Source: Phycisphaerae bacterium (GTDB lineage Bacteria > Planctomycetota > Phycisphaerae > Sedimentisphaerales > SG8-4). Taken from it: 17,511 nucleotides of DNA. The stretch is taken from the NCBI GenBank assembly GCA_030603035.1, contig JAUVYQ010000041.1, positions 1 to 17,511 of the forward strand, read 5' to 3'. Shown piece by piece: positions 1 through 7,312 of this stretch (the stretch's first letter is position 1; the number at the start of each line of letters is the position of its first letter). The position numbers were made by a program, and so were the translations under genes. The notes beneath the pieces were generated by a model, which was not told the DNA's origin, did not search any database, and saw only the letters and a list, made by a program, of their open reading frames with translations.

Positions 1-786
1 CCGGGCGGGGTCAACGTTCTGCGCGATGCGCCTGCTGACCACCTGTATCATCACGCCCTGATGTTCGCCGTTACCGTTGACGGCGTGAGTTTCTGGGTGG
101 AGACCCAGGTTGCCGGCCGGCAGGTACACAAGTCCTTTACCGATGTAAAAACGGAGGTGGAGAATGACAAACGCTTCGAAATGCGCCGCGCAGGCTTCAC
201 GGAACTCATCGACTGGATTAAGCCCGGCAGCCAGGAGTTGTTACTCAAGGAGCTCCGGACAATTGAAGTCCGCCAGGGAACGGACCTGGGCGCCACCGTT
301 TTGACCTGGCAGTCCAAGTTTGAAGTGCCGGCTGGAAAAAAATCCGCCACGCTGACCGGCGCCCATTATCAGGGCTTGGGTATGCGTTTCGTCAAATCGA
401 TGGACAAAGTCGGCCGGTTCACTAACGCCTCCGGCAAGCCGGGCACTCTCTTCCGGGGTGACGACCGGGTCGTTGACGAACGGCTCGTTCGCGCAACTTG
501 GTGCGCCTACACCGCGGAGGCCGACGGCAAACCCGTTACAGTCGCTATGTTCGACCATCCGGACAACAAGCGGCACCCGACAACGTGGTTCACAATGACC
601 AAGCCCTTCGCTTATCTCTCGGCGACGATGAAGCTGCACAAAGAGCCGCTGAAAATAGCGTCAGGCAAACCACTGGTGTTGCGGTATGCCGTGGTCCTCT
701 GGGATGGCCGAGTCGAAGCCGAGCAAATCAACCAGCTTTACAAACTATGGTCCGCCAAAAAAAGTGAGTCATTGACAATAAATTAG
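1..786 (+). CDS. PmoA-like (DUF6807) family protein, 5' end outside the window
   Basis: The reading frame is open from base 1, so the gene starts before the window; an ATG at 61 lies inside conserved sequence (DHLYHHALMF, then DGVSFW) and is not the likely start. The visible 261 residues cover most of the family now called DUF6807, listed in Pfam as methane oxygenase PmoA, a name that says nothing reliable about methane. Recognisable parts are the His-rich DHLYHH stretch, the GLGMRFVKSMD block in the middle, and MFDHPDNKRHPTTWF followed by FAYLSATM near the end. In planctomycetes and Bacteroidota such proteins sit in carbohydrate-use clusters beside Gfo/Idh/MocA oxidoreductases, as here: the next gene starts 10 bases after this stop. 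The biochemical role is unknown. Family assignment is firm, function is not. Confidence 0.85.
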   Translation, partial: PGGVNVLRDAPADHLYHHALMFAVTVDGVSFWVETQVAGRQVHKSFTDVKTEVENDKRFEMRRAGFTELIDWIKPGSQELLLKELRTIEVRQGTDLGATVLTWQSKFEVPAGKKSATLTGAHYQGLGMRFVKSMDKVGRFTNASGKPGTLFRGDDRVVDERLVRATWCAYTAEADGKPVTVAMFDHPDNKRHPTTWFTMTKPFAYLSATMKLHKEPLKIASGKPLVLRYAVVLWDGRVEAEQINQLYKLWSAKKSESLTIN

Positions 787-796
787 GGAGAAAGAT

Positions 797-2098
797 ATGT
801 ATCACAAGAAACGACAATTGGGTAAAGCGAATAATCTGACTCGTCGACAGTTCATTCGCAAGGCCGGAACCGCTGCGGCTGCCACAGTCGTAGCGACATC
901 GACGCGGCGTGTTACCGGCAAAACGCAGGGCGCCAACGAGCGCATCGGCATCGGTTTCATAGGCTGCGGCGGCCGCGGGGTCGGCGCTCACCTCAAGACA
1001 ATTCACTGGCTCAGTACCCAGGCAAAGGAACCGGTGGATATTGTCGCGGCCTGCGATGTCTATCGGCCTCGAATGGAGCGTAGTGCGAAAGGCTATAATG
1101 CCAAGGGGTATATGGATTATCGCGAGCTGCTGGCCGACCCGAACGTTGATGTTGTCTGCATCGCCACGCCGGACCATCAGCATGGCTATCAGGCAATCGA
1201 TGCCATCAAGGCCGGTAAAGACGTTTTCTGTGAAAAACCCGTAACGCACTGGCGGCAATTCGAGTTGACCAAGCGGCTGGCGGCGGAGGTGAAAAAGTCC
1301 GGTTGCGTCTTCCAGCTCGGCACGCAGGGCATGTACGACTCGGCCTGGCACCAGATGAAGAAACTCATTCAGGACGGTCTGATTGGCCAGCCAATCCACG
1401 CTGAGTGCGGCTATTTCCGGGTCGGAGACTGGGGAGAACGAGGCATGCCAATCGACAACCGTAACGCCAAACCCGGTGCAGACCTCGACTGGGAGGCCTT
1501 TCTTGGTGATGCACCCAAGCGTCCCTTCGATATCAGCCGCCTTTTCCGCTGGCGGATGTATGAGGACTACTCCGGTGGACCTTCAACCGACCTTTTTCCG
1601 CACTCACTGACCCCCGTGGTGTTTATGCTGGGCGCTCGCCTGCCGAGCAAGGTGGTGGCGACGGGCGGCAAGTTCCGCTACCAGGAGCGTGAGATACCCG
1701 ATACATTCAATATGCTCATCGATTACCCCGAGAAGATTACTGTCGCCGTACTCGGAACACAAGGGAACGACTATCAGGCCACAAAGCGCGGTGCGGGAGA
1801 GCGGGTCCCTGTGATCCGCGGATGGGAAGGCACCCTCACGATCGAAAAGAACGAAATCGTTTTCATCCCCGCCGACGGCTCTAAGAAAAAACCCCAGCGC
1901 TTCGCTATCAAAGGCGGCGAGGATTCTGTTGGGTACTGGCAGAAATTCTTGGAATGCTGCCGGTCGCGTCAGCAGAATACGCTCAGCCCGATGGACCTGG
2001 CTTACCACGTCCAAACGGCCTTACAAATGGGCATGCTCGGTCTGCGCCAGGGCAAAGTCGCACAGTTCGACGCCACCCGGGAAAAGATTCTCCTGTAG
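797..2098 (+). CDS. Gfo/Idh/MocA family oxidoreductase with Tat signal
   Basis: This is an NAD(P)-dependent sugar or inositol dehydrogenase-like protein of 433 residues. The N-terminus carries a twin-arginine signal (T15-RRQFIRK followed by an alanine-rich stretch to about residue 34), so it is probably exported folded with its cofactor, as is common for planctomycete members. The Rossmann fold begins with GFIGCGGRG (53-61). ATPDHQH (123-129) and CEKP (145-148) are family hallmarks, the lysine of EKP being the usual catalytic or substrate contact. The C-terminal part is the usual alpha/beta substrate domain. GGAG at 787-790 lies six bases before the ATG and fixes the start. It is spaced 10 bases from the PmoA-like gene, so the two are probably co-transcribed and act on the same sugar-derived substrate. 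The exact substrate cannot be read from the sequence. Confidence 0.93.
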   Translation: MYHKKRQLGKANNLTRRQFIRKAGTAAAATVVATSTRRVTGKTQGANERIGIGFIGCGGRGVGAHLKTIHWLSTQAKEPVDIVAACDVYRPRMERSAKGYNAKGYMDYRELLADPNVDVVCIATPDHQHGYQAIDAIKAGKDVFCEKPVTHWRQFELTKRLAAEVKKSGCVFQLGTQGMYDSAWHQMKKLIQDGLIGQPIHAECGYFRVGDWGERGMPIDNRNAKPGADLDWEAFLGDAPKRPFDISRLFRWRMYEDYSGGPSTDLFPHSLTPVVFMLGARLPSKVVATGGKFRYQEREIPDTFNMLIDYPEKITVAVLGTQGNDYQATKRGAGERVPVIRGWEGTLTIEKNEIVFIPADGSKKKPQRFAIKGGEDSVGYWQKFLECCRSRQQNTLSPMDLAYHVQTALQMGMLGLRQGKVAQFDATREKILL

Positions 2099-2182
2099 CA
2101 ATATATCAGACCACATTTGCTATTGTTTTGCTCTTGCAAGGAGAGCGAAGAAGCTGACTTAGGAGCAGCAGGAGACAAAAAG

Positions 2183-2644
2183 ATGGACATTAAAATTACA
2201 GGTTCGGCCTTTGAAGAGGGCGGTTTAATTCCGGCCAAGTACACCTGCGATGGTGCGGATATTTCTCCGCCGTTGCAGTGGGAGGCGGTCCCTGAAGGCA
2301 CTAAGAGTATCGCTCTTATATCCGATGACCCGGATGCGCCAATGGGGACCTGGGTGCACTGGGTTTTGTTCAATCTGCCGGCAGAAACCAAAGAGCTGGC
2401 GGAGAACATTCCGCCCGATAGCACCCTGCCCAATGGAGCCAGGCAAGGGACTACTGACTTTGGCAGGATTGGCTATGGCGGCCCCTGTCCGCCGAGCGGC
2501 ACGCACAGATACTTCTTTAAAATTTATGCGCTGGATACAGAAGTTGACCTGGCCGCCGGTGCCGACAAAAGCCGGTTGCTCAAGGCCATGCAAGGCCACA
2601 TCCTCGGCCAGGGACAGTTAATCGGCAAATACAAAAGGCAATAG
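2183..2644 (+). CDS. YbhB/YbcL-family (PEBP, Raf kinase inhibitor-like) protein
   Basis: A 153-residue phosphatidylethanolamine-binding-protein fold. The two ligand-pocket signatures are visible: DPDAP (49-53) with WVHW just after (His59), and GPCPPSGTHRYFF (100-112). The protein closes with the typical HILGQGQLIGKYKR tail. The reading frame extends upstream to an ATG at 2117, but that adds a poor leader (MLLFCSCKE...) not typical of the family. The ATG at 2183 has GGAG at 2171-2174 and gives the usual family length of about 150-160 residues, so I chose it. Bacterial members are cytoplasmic or periplasmic and mostly of unknown function; kinase inhibition is a eukaryotic role and should not be assumed. 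Its last 14 codons are nearly duplicated in the decayed fragment at 5359-5400. Confidence 0.9.
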   Translation: MDIKITGSAFEEGGLIPAKYTCDGADISPPLQWEAVPEGTKSIALISDDPDAPMGTWVHWVLFNLPAETKELAENIPPDSTLPNGARQGTTDFGRIGYGGPCPPSGTHRYFFKIYALDTEVDLAAGADKSRLLKAMQGHILGQGQLIGKYKRQ

Positions 2645-2718
2645 AGTTGCAGAAAGTGAGCTAACTCGTGCTACGTCCGACGCAGGCGGAAAGGCTGGAA
2701 GCTACTTCGAAGAGTAGC

Positions 2719-2787
2719 AAGTGCCTAAAGTGTACTAAAGTGCCTAAAGTTGTAAGAATCAAGTTTGTTGGATTTTAGGCACTTTAG
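2719..2787. repeat. TAAAGTGCC direct and inverted repeat cluster
   Basis: The motif AAGTGCCTAAAGT occurs at 2719-2731 and again at 2738-2750. The second copy forms a perfect 14-base inverted repeat (2735-2748 against 2774-2787) around a 25-base loop. No T-run follows the right arm, so it is not a standard terminator. It lies in the 208-base gap between the PEBP gene and the GH4 gene, where it could be a transcript-processing hairpin or simply a dispersed intergenic repeat. Otherwise I see no gene in 2645-2852. Confidence 0.7.
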
Positions 2788-2852
2788 AGCCGTAGAGTGG
2801 GATTTACCACCATCATTCCTGAACTAAAATTGTGAAAAACAAAGAGGCTAAA

Positions 2853-4208
2853 ATGAAAGTGAAAATCGTCGTTGTAGGTTCCGGCAGTCAGTTTACCGAG
2901 TTTTTTCTTCAAGAATTGTTCAAATTTGAAGAATTCAAAGGTTGCACCCTCGCTCTGGTTGACCGACGAGCTGAACGTCTAAAGCATGAAGTCAGGTTAG
3001 CAAAAACATTAAGCCAAAGTGTAGATTGGGGTGTTGATGTAGAGGGTCATACCGAGCGTAAAGAGGCTCTTGAGGGAGCGACCTTCGTTTACAGTTTCGT
3101 TGCGGTAAACCAGAAAGAGACATGGAAGAAAGAGTTTGAACTGGCAGACAAGTATGGATTGGGCCTGCTTGAGGCGTATACCGGCGGGCCGTCGAAGCTT
3201 GGAATGTCGATTCGCCACGTTCCGGTAATGCTTGATATCTGTGAAGATATCGAGCATATCTGTCCGCAGGCCTGGCTTATAATGAACAATAACCCTCTGC
3301 CAAGCTTAGTAGCAGCAGTACAGCGGCATACTAATGTTAAACATGTGGGATATTGCAATGGCCATGAGCTGGTACAGGTGGCTCTTGAGCAAATACTGGA
3401 AATGGACGAGCGGGACCCTTCCACGCGTTCTGCAGACCCCGTGGAACGTGAGTTTATGGTTTCTGCCGAAAACATAGAACTTACTCTGGCGGGTATTAAT
3501 CACATTACCTGGCTGCTCGATATAAGGTCAGCGTCGACAGGAGAAAACCTCTATCCCAAGCTGCGTGAACACCTGGAAAAGCCTGAGCTGATTCCAGACG
3601 GCTACCACTATTCTGCTGAAATTTGTAAACGGTTTGGTTTTTTCCCATCTTGTGCAGATGGCCACATTTCCGACCAGTTATGGTGTACGGACAAAAGTGT
3701 ACACCGGCAGTTTGGTATGGCACCGTATCCCATAGAACAATGGTTTGGTAATCGTGATGCAAATGCATGGGAAAAGATTGCAGACAGCGTTAAGGACGAA
3801 GAAACTGCTCGACATTTTATTTCGAGGAGAAGAACCGGCTGGTATAGTGTGCAGATTGCACGTTTTATGCTGAGAGGAAAACCATCCTATTTCCCGGCAA
3901 TAAACGTAGTCAATAACGGTGCTATTTCCAATTTGGCACCGGATATAATTGTAGAGGTTCCAGGCATTATCGGCCCGGACAGTATCAGAGCTGTAAATGT
4001 TGGAGCCCTTGCCGAACAAATAGCTTCCATCTGTGCCCTTAATGGAAGTATTACCAACATAATAGCAGATGCCGCAGCCACCGGCTCAAAAGAAAAAGCA
4101 TTACAGGCCCTTCTGCTCGACCCATTTGTTCATAGTATGACAACAGCCAGGAAACTGCTCGATGATATTCTCGACTATAACCGTAAATATGATACGCGAT
4201 TTTCGTAA
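2853..4208 (+). CDS. glycoside hydrolase family 4 protein (alpha-galactosidase/LplD-like)
   Basis: A 451-residue GH4 enzyme. This family cleaves glycosides by an unusual redox-elimination mechanism needing NAD+ and a divalent metal such as Mn2+. Visible marks are the NAD-binding VVGSGS (7-12), NNNPLP (145-150), the metal-ligand cysteine in GYCNG (Cys168) and the metal-ligand histidine in GINHITW (His217). Members act on alpha-galactosides, alpha-glucosides, 6-phospho-glycosides or glucuronides; I cannot tell which here, though the sequence reads most like the alpha-galactosidase/LplD branch. A GTG at 2832 would add seven residues but has no ribosome binding site. The ATG at 2853 has AGAGG at 2843-2847 and begins directly with the first beta strand, so it is preferred. 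The next gene follows after five bases, which indicates an operon. Codon use looks more AT-rich than in the two genes at the window start. Confidence 0.9.
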   Translation: MKVKIVVVGSGSQFTEFFLQELFKFEEFKGCTLALVDRRAERLKHEVRLAKTLSQSVDWGVDVEGHTERKEALEGATFVYSFVAVNQKETWKKEFELADKYGLGLLEAYTGGPSKLGMSIRHVPVMLDICEDIEHICPQAWLIMNNNPLPSLVAAVQRHTNVKHVGYCNGHELVQVALEQILEMDERDPSTRSADPVEREFMVSAENIELTLAGINHITWLLDIRSASTGENLYPKLREHLEKPELIPDGYHYSAEICKRFGFFPSCADGHISDQLWCTDKSVHRQFGMAPYPIEQWFGNRDANAWEKIADSVKDEETARHFISRRRTGWYSVQIARFMLRGKPSYFPAINVVNNGAISNLAPDIIVEVPGIIGPDSIRAVNVGALAEQIASICALNGSITNIIADAAATGSKEKALQALLLDPFVHSMTTARKLLDDILDYNRKYDTRFS

Positions 4209-4213
4209 TTGGC

Positions 4214-5317
4214 ATGACAAAAAAAGAACGAATATTACGAACATTGAATTTTGAGAAGCCAGATCGCATCCCGCTTTTGGGCGGGTTTATAGCCGACGGC
4301 CCTCGCTATCAGGCTATTGCGAATATCTCGAAAGAGGTTTTCTGGGAAGACCCTGCTAAATACATTGCTATGGCTTATCATAAACTTGACGTTGACGGCC
4401 TGATTTTACTGCGCCTGCCGCCGCCGGGAAAAGAAGGACATAACCAGTATCGTGAGGTCTCAGAAGAAGATTTCTTTTCACATCAGGGCAAATTCGACAG
4501 CGCCGAAGATGTTCTCAAATATGTCGAAGCTCTGCCGTCGCCGCAGCAGACGCTGAAAGATTTCGATGCAGACCAATGGCGAAAAGACTTCGTCGCGGAT
4601 TTGAAAAAAATGCAGCAGATTGTCGGCGACATCGTCTGGATGCCAACCCAGTGGGACGTAGTACATCCCAGCTTCGAGTTGTACAACGTTTTCGGCTATC
4701 AGAATTATATGGAGTTCCTGGGCCTTTACCCCGATGCAGCGGATAAGTTTTTCGGCTTCGAAGTCGAAGTCAAAAGATGTATATCTTCGATTGTTGTCGA
4801 TGTCTATAAAGAACTTGATATGGTTCCGCTGATTCATATCGGCACCGATATCTGCGGCAAGAACGGCCCGGTCGCAAGGCCGGCCTCGTTGAAGAAATAT
4901 TTTTTCCCGCACGTCAAACGCTCGCTCGAACCGTTGCACGAAGCAGGCTTCAAAACTGTATGGCACAGCGATGGCGTTATTATGCCTATTCTTGACGATC
5001 TGCTTGAATGTGGAATTTCGGGTTTTCAGGGATTCCAGTGGGAATATGGTATAAAGCTTGAAGAAATCGTGAAGAGAAGAACAAAAAATGGTGAAAAACT
5101 GATCATATTCGCTGGCCCTTCTGTAACGTCAACTTTACCGTACGGCTCTGTAGAGGATGTACGCAGAGAGATAGAATACATTATCGATACTGCAGCAGAG
5201 TCTTGTGCACTTTTCATCCTCCCTTCGAACGATGTTCTTCCTGACGTTCCAGTTGAAAATCTGGTAGAGCTCCACAGGCATGCGGTAAACTATAGTAGAG
5301 AAATAATGGCAGGGTAA
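4214..5317 (+). CDS. uroporphyrinogen decarboxylase-superfamily protein (methyltransferase-like)
   Basis: A 367-residue member of the URO-D fold. It opens with MTKKERILRTLNFEKPDRIP, the usual start of the corrinoid-methyltransferase-like branch (MtaA/CmuA relatives) rather than true HemE. The barrel contains the HSDGVIMPILDDLLECG segment (near residue 253) and ends with the usual NDVLPDVPVENL stretch. It lies five bases after the GH4 gene with only a weak ribosome binding site, so translational coupling is likely. Planctomycetes carry many such genes inside sugar-catabolic clusters, where their substrate is unknown; they may demethylate methylated sugars or act on other small molecules. No corrinoid protein is encoded nearby. 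Haem synthesis is unlikely given the context and divergence. Superfamily call is firm, reaction unknown. Confidence 0.88.
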   Translation: MTKKERILRTLNFEKPDRIPLLGGFIADGPRYQAIANISKEVFWEDPAKYIAMAYHKLDVDGLILLRLPPPGKEGHNQYREVSEEDFFSHQGKFDSAEDVLKYVEALPSPQQTLKDFDADQWRKDFVADLKKMQQIVGDIVWMPTQWDVVHPSFELYNVFGYQNYMEFLGLYPDAADKFFGFEVEVKRCISSIVVDVYKELDMVPLIHIGTDICGKNGPVARPASLKKYFFPHVKRSLEPLHEAGFKTVWHSDGVIMPILDDLLECGISGFQGFQWEYGIKLEEIVKRRTKNGEKLIIFAGPSVTSTLPYGSVEDVRREIEYIIDTAAESCALFILPSNDVLPDVPVENLVELHRHAVNYSREIMAG

Positions 5318-5326
5318 CTGGCCAGT

Positions 5327-5400
5327 CCGGCTCGAAAGAGAAAGCATTATAAGCCTTCCTTGGCCAGGTACAGTTCGTCGGCAAATACAAAAGGCAATAG
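5327..5400 (+). pseudogene. decayed gene fragment with GH4-like and PEBP-like pieces
   Basis: Bases 5359-5400 match the last 42 bases of the PEBP gene (2603-2644) with only four differences, and the last 23 bases including the stop are identical; they read LGQVQFVGKYKRQ then TAG. Bases 5327-5355 match 4081-4109 inside the GH4 gene at 25 of 29 positions. All four differences are transitions, and they change GSKEKALQA to GSKEKAL-stop-A. Both pieces are in one frame, interrupted by that TAA. It is therefore a remnant of a second copy of one or both neighbours, perhaps joined by deletion. A single divergent PEBP tail with a small deletion is the alternative. It is not expressed as a protein of any length. 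Confidence 0.65.
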
Positions 5401-5477
5401 AGTTCGTAGTTATGAGTTCGTAGTTCATAGACAGGAAACTACAAACAATGAACAATGAACTACGAACAAGGAACCAA
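5401..5477. repeat. degenerate heptamer tandem repeats forming a 13-base inverted repeat
   Basis: Units of seven bases run AGTTCGT, AGTTATG, AGTTCGT, AGTTCAT on the left (5401-5428) and AAACAAT, GAACAAT, GAACTAC, GAACAAG on the right (5443-5470). The left half is roughly the reverse complement of the right, giving a perfect 13-base stem (5416-5428 with 5455-5467). It sits between the convergent URO-D-like and FHA-GAF genes, so it could stop or protect transcripts from both sides, but there is no T-run. Confidence 0.7.
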
Positions 5478-5481
5478 GGGG

Positions 5482-6342
5482 TCAGAAGTTTTCCAGTATG
5501 GCGGCTGTGTGAATTGCAAGCAGCATCAGGTAGTCCAGGTCACTGAGACTGTACTGTTCGTGGTCCATAGCGTTATCGACATACAGCACGCCGAAGCAGC
5601 CGGTTGGGTCCATAATAGGGGCTATTATTGCCGAGCGTATTTTTTCACCTTCTGTTTGAGCTGAAACCTGCGGCAGGAGTAAGAACTGGCCTTTTTCAAC
5701 CGCTTGACTGATTTTTTCGTTAAGTTTTATTTCGCTTAGCTCGACCGTTTGGCCATCTCGTCTTTTGCCTGCGTGACAGGTCATCGGGCCGGTTGCCTGG
5801 TTTCTTAAAGCGCACCAGCTATGATACGCACTGAACTGCCTTAATGTGATACTCAATAAGACCTGGAGCACTTCGTCGAGGCCGTTGGCTTTGCAGATTG
5901 CCTCGGTGGCCTGCAGAAAATCTTGTACCCTCTTGGCCGGTAATGTAATATCGGGGGCACGCTCGACATCCGGTTTTCTTACTATAATCTGCGAGTCGCG
6001 TGAAGTTGTTGTGAGCGTATCTTCCGGACGAATCGGTTTCTCTGCCTCGGCCTCATCTTCGAGATAGACTTCGATACTAAAATCAGTTATACGGAGACAA
6101 TCGCCGGTCTTAATTTCGGCTTTGTGGATTGCCTCGTCGTTTAGATACGTTTTGTTCGCAGAATCCAGGTCTTCAGCCATCCATTTTCCATCCTGCGTGC
6201 TAAAGATTACAGCGTGCTGTCTTGAGACTGTTCTGTCGGGCAAAAAGACCTGGCTGTTGCTGTGTCTGCCGATATAAACAGGCCCGCTGCTGAATCGAAG
6301 CTCGCTGACAGTGCTATTACTTTTTTTTACAACCAAGCGCAT
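5482..6342 (-). CDS. FHA-GAF domain protein
   Basis: A 286-residue cytoplasmic sensor-type protein. Residues 1-95 form a forkhead-associated domain that binds phosphothreonine peptides: GR (25-26), SRQH (40-43) and the SANKTYLN segment (61-68) match the FHA binding loops. A charged linker follows to about residue 130. The rest is a GAF domain, which binds small molecules or acts as a dimer module. No kinase, cyclase or DNA-binding output domain is attached, so it probably works with a partner Ser/Thr kinase encoded elsewhere. An ATG at 6360 would add six residues. The ATG at 6342 has AGGAAG eight bases upstream and starts directly at the first FHA strand, so it is preferred. A strong promoter lies at 6386-6414. 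It is transcribed against the URO-D-like gene. Confidence 0.87.
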   Translation of the reverse strand: MRLVVKKSNSTVSELRFSSGPVYIGRHSNSQVFLPDRTVSRQHAVIFSTQDGKWMAEDLDSANKTYLNDEAIHKAEIKTGDCLRITDFSIEVYLEDEAEAEKPIRPEDTLTTTSRDSQIIVRKPDVERAPDITLPAKRVQDFLQATEAICKANGLDEVLQVLLSITLRQFSAYHSWCALRNQATGPMTCHAGKRRDGQTVELSEIKLNEKISQAVEKGQFLLLPQVSAQTEGEKIRSAIIAPIMDPTGCFGVLYVDNAMDHEQYSLSDLDYLMLLAIHTAAILENF

Positions 6343-6385
6343 TGGCTTTGCTTCCTGCATTTGGATTCTGAAGTTCCCGTCCTTT

Positions 6386-6414
6386 ATTATTCATAATCCG
6401 GCATAATTTGTCAA
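6386..6414 (-). promoter_or_regulatory. sigma70-type promoter for the FHA-GAF gene
   Basis: Reading the minus strand, a perfect TTGACA (-35, 6414-6409) is separated by 17 bases from AATAAT (-10, 6391-6386), which differs from consensus at one position. The predicted start of transcription is roughly 35-40 bases before the preferred ATG at 6342. It shows that the FHA-GAF gene has its own promoter and need not depend on the two minus-strand genes upstream. Confidence 0.6.
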
Positions 6415-6511
6415 ATAAATTCCTTGTATGCCGCAATAGTGCGCTTTGCTTGAATTTGTTATATTGCGATTATCGGCAATTTCGCACAGGTTGTTAAGCA
6501 AACAATTTGTA

Positions 6512-6607
6512 GGGGCAACCCTGTGTGGTTGCCTTGGGCAGGCCCTCGTGCCTGCCCCTGCGTGCTCCCGCGCAAGCGGGGGTTGCATTCAGGCCGCCGG
6601 TGCAACC
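6512..6607. repeat. cluster of four GC-rich hairpins (intergenic palindromic element)
   Basis: Four inverted repeats lie side by side: GGCAACC with GGTTGCC (6514-6533), GGGCAGGC with GCCTGCCC (6536-6557), CCCGC-GCAA-GCGGG (6567-6580), and GGTTGCA with TGCAACC (6581-6607). The GC content is far above the AT-rich flanks. This 350-base gap (6343-6696) holds no convincing gene; the open frames in it lack ribosome binding sites and mirror the palindromes. The element is most likely a dispersed palindromic repeat. A structured RNA is possible but unsupported. Confidence 0.65.
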
Positions 6608-6696
6608 AAATCTTAGGTCCGAAAAAGAACACGTTCCTGCGGCAAAGCTCTAAGCACATCGAAAAGCGTCTGGACGCACGTGACAACGAAACCGGC

Positions 6697-7170
6697 TCAA
6701 AATGACAGGTAATACAGCGTAAAGAAAATTATCAATAGCGCTGCCACAAGGATGTAAAACACTGTCTCGACTGTTCTTTGAAGCTTGGGATTTTCGATCT
6801 TATCTATTAAAAATAATGGCAGACCTGCGATTATCAATATGGGGGCAAAAGCAATAGTCAGAAACAAACAGAGTGACCTTAATATTATAGAAGCTTCTTT
6901 ATCATACAATACTTTCCGCCACATGTCTCCGCAGAATCCGCACCTGAAACGAATATGTACGAATGGCATATAGGATGCCAGGGGGTTAATAACCTCGTTG
7001 GAATCGCAACTGTCGCAGTAGTACTGTAACGGATGGCAGGGCTTAAGACATTTGAGACAGACCGGCCGGGCACCATCCGGAATAAACTCATCGGCGAACT
7101 GCACATCTCCTTCAAAAGCCCCTGCTGACAGATTATTGTGGCCTTGTTCAGTCATATCAGAATCAAGCAT
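6697..7170 (-). CDS. hypothetical membrane protein with N-terminal zinc ribbon
   Basis: A 157-residue protein I do not recognise as a named family. It has cysteine pairs C38-x2-C41 and C52-x2-C55, plus C45 and a third pair C77-x2-C80, which suggest one or two zinc-binding knuckles in the cytoplasmic half. Two hydrophobic segments follow (about 97-121 and 134-155) separated by the charged turn DKIENPKLQR, so both ends probably face the same side. It begins seven bases after the original stop of the broken metallo-hydrolase gene (7178-7180), so the two were almost certainly one operon. There is no clear ribosome binding site before the ATG at 7170, fitting translational coupling to the upstream gene. 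A second ATG at 7155 is possible. No function can be assigned. Confidence 0.7.
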   Translation of the reverse strand: MLDSDMTEQGHNNLSAGAFEGDVQFADEFIPDGARPVCLKCLKPCHPLQYYCDSCDSNEVINPLASYMPFVHIRFRCGFCGDMWRKVLYDKEASIILRSLCLFLTIAFAPILIIAGLPLFLIDKIENPKLQRTVETVFYILVAALLIIFFTLYYLSF

Positions 7171-7177
7171 ACCAGCT

Positions 7178-7312
7178 TCATCGTAAATCGGCCAGAGTTA
7201 TTACTTTTCCTGCGCCGATATTTATGTAATTGCTGCCAAAGTGCTTTTCGAATAAACCTCTCGCTTTGTCGCCTGTACAGTGACATGGGCCTACATAGCG
7301 CACGTGCCATTA
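7178..7312 (-). pseudogene. cut-off C-terminal part of the MBL-fold hydrolase gene
   Basis: Translation past the TAA at 7312-7310 stays in the same frame for 43 sense codons to a TGA at 7180-7178. The product reads WHVRYVGPCHCTG (199-211), then KHFGSNYINIGAGK, which is the expected end of this family, including the conserved HCTG motif. The frame is otherwise undamaged, so a single base change (for example GAA to TAA) accounts for the break. The restored gene would be 241 residues and end seven bases before the next start. Confidence 0.75.

Noticed and set aside
1..786. Methane monooxygenase subunit
   Set aside because: The Pfam name PmoA for this soluble family is misleading; the sequence has no membrane segments and no similarity to particulate methane monooxygenase.
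4214..5317. True uroporphyrinogen decarboxylase (HemE) for haem synthesis
   Set aside because: The start and overall pattern match the methyltransferase-like branch, and the gene is coupled to a glycosidase with no haem genes nearby.
5401..5477. CRISPR-like array
   Set aside because: The units are seven bases, contiguous and degenerate, with no spacers and no cas genes.
6391..6705. Small open frames on both strands in the 6343-6696 gap
   Set aside because: They run through palindromes, lack ribosome binding sites, and show no protein-like pattern.
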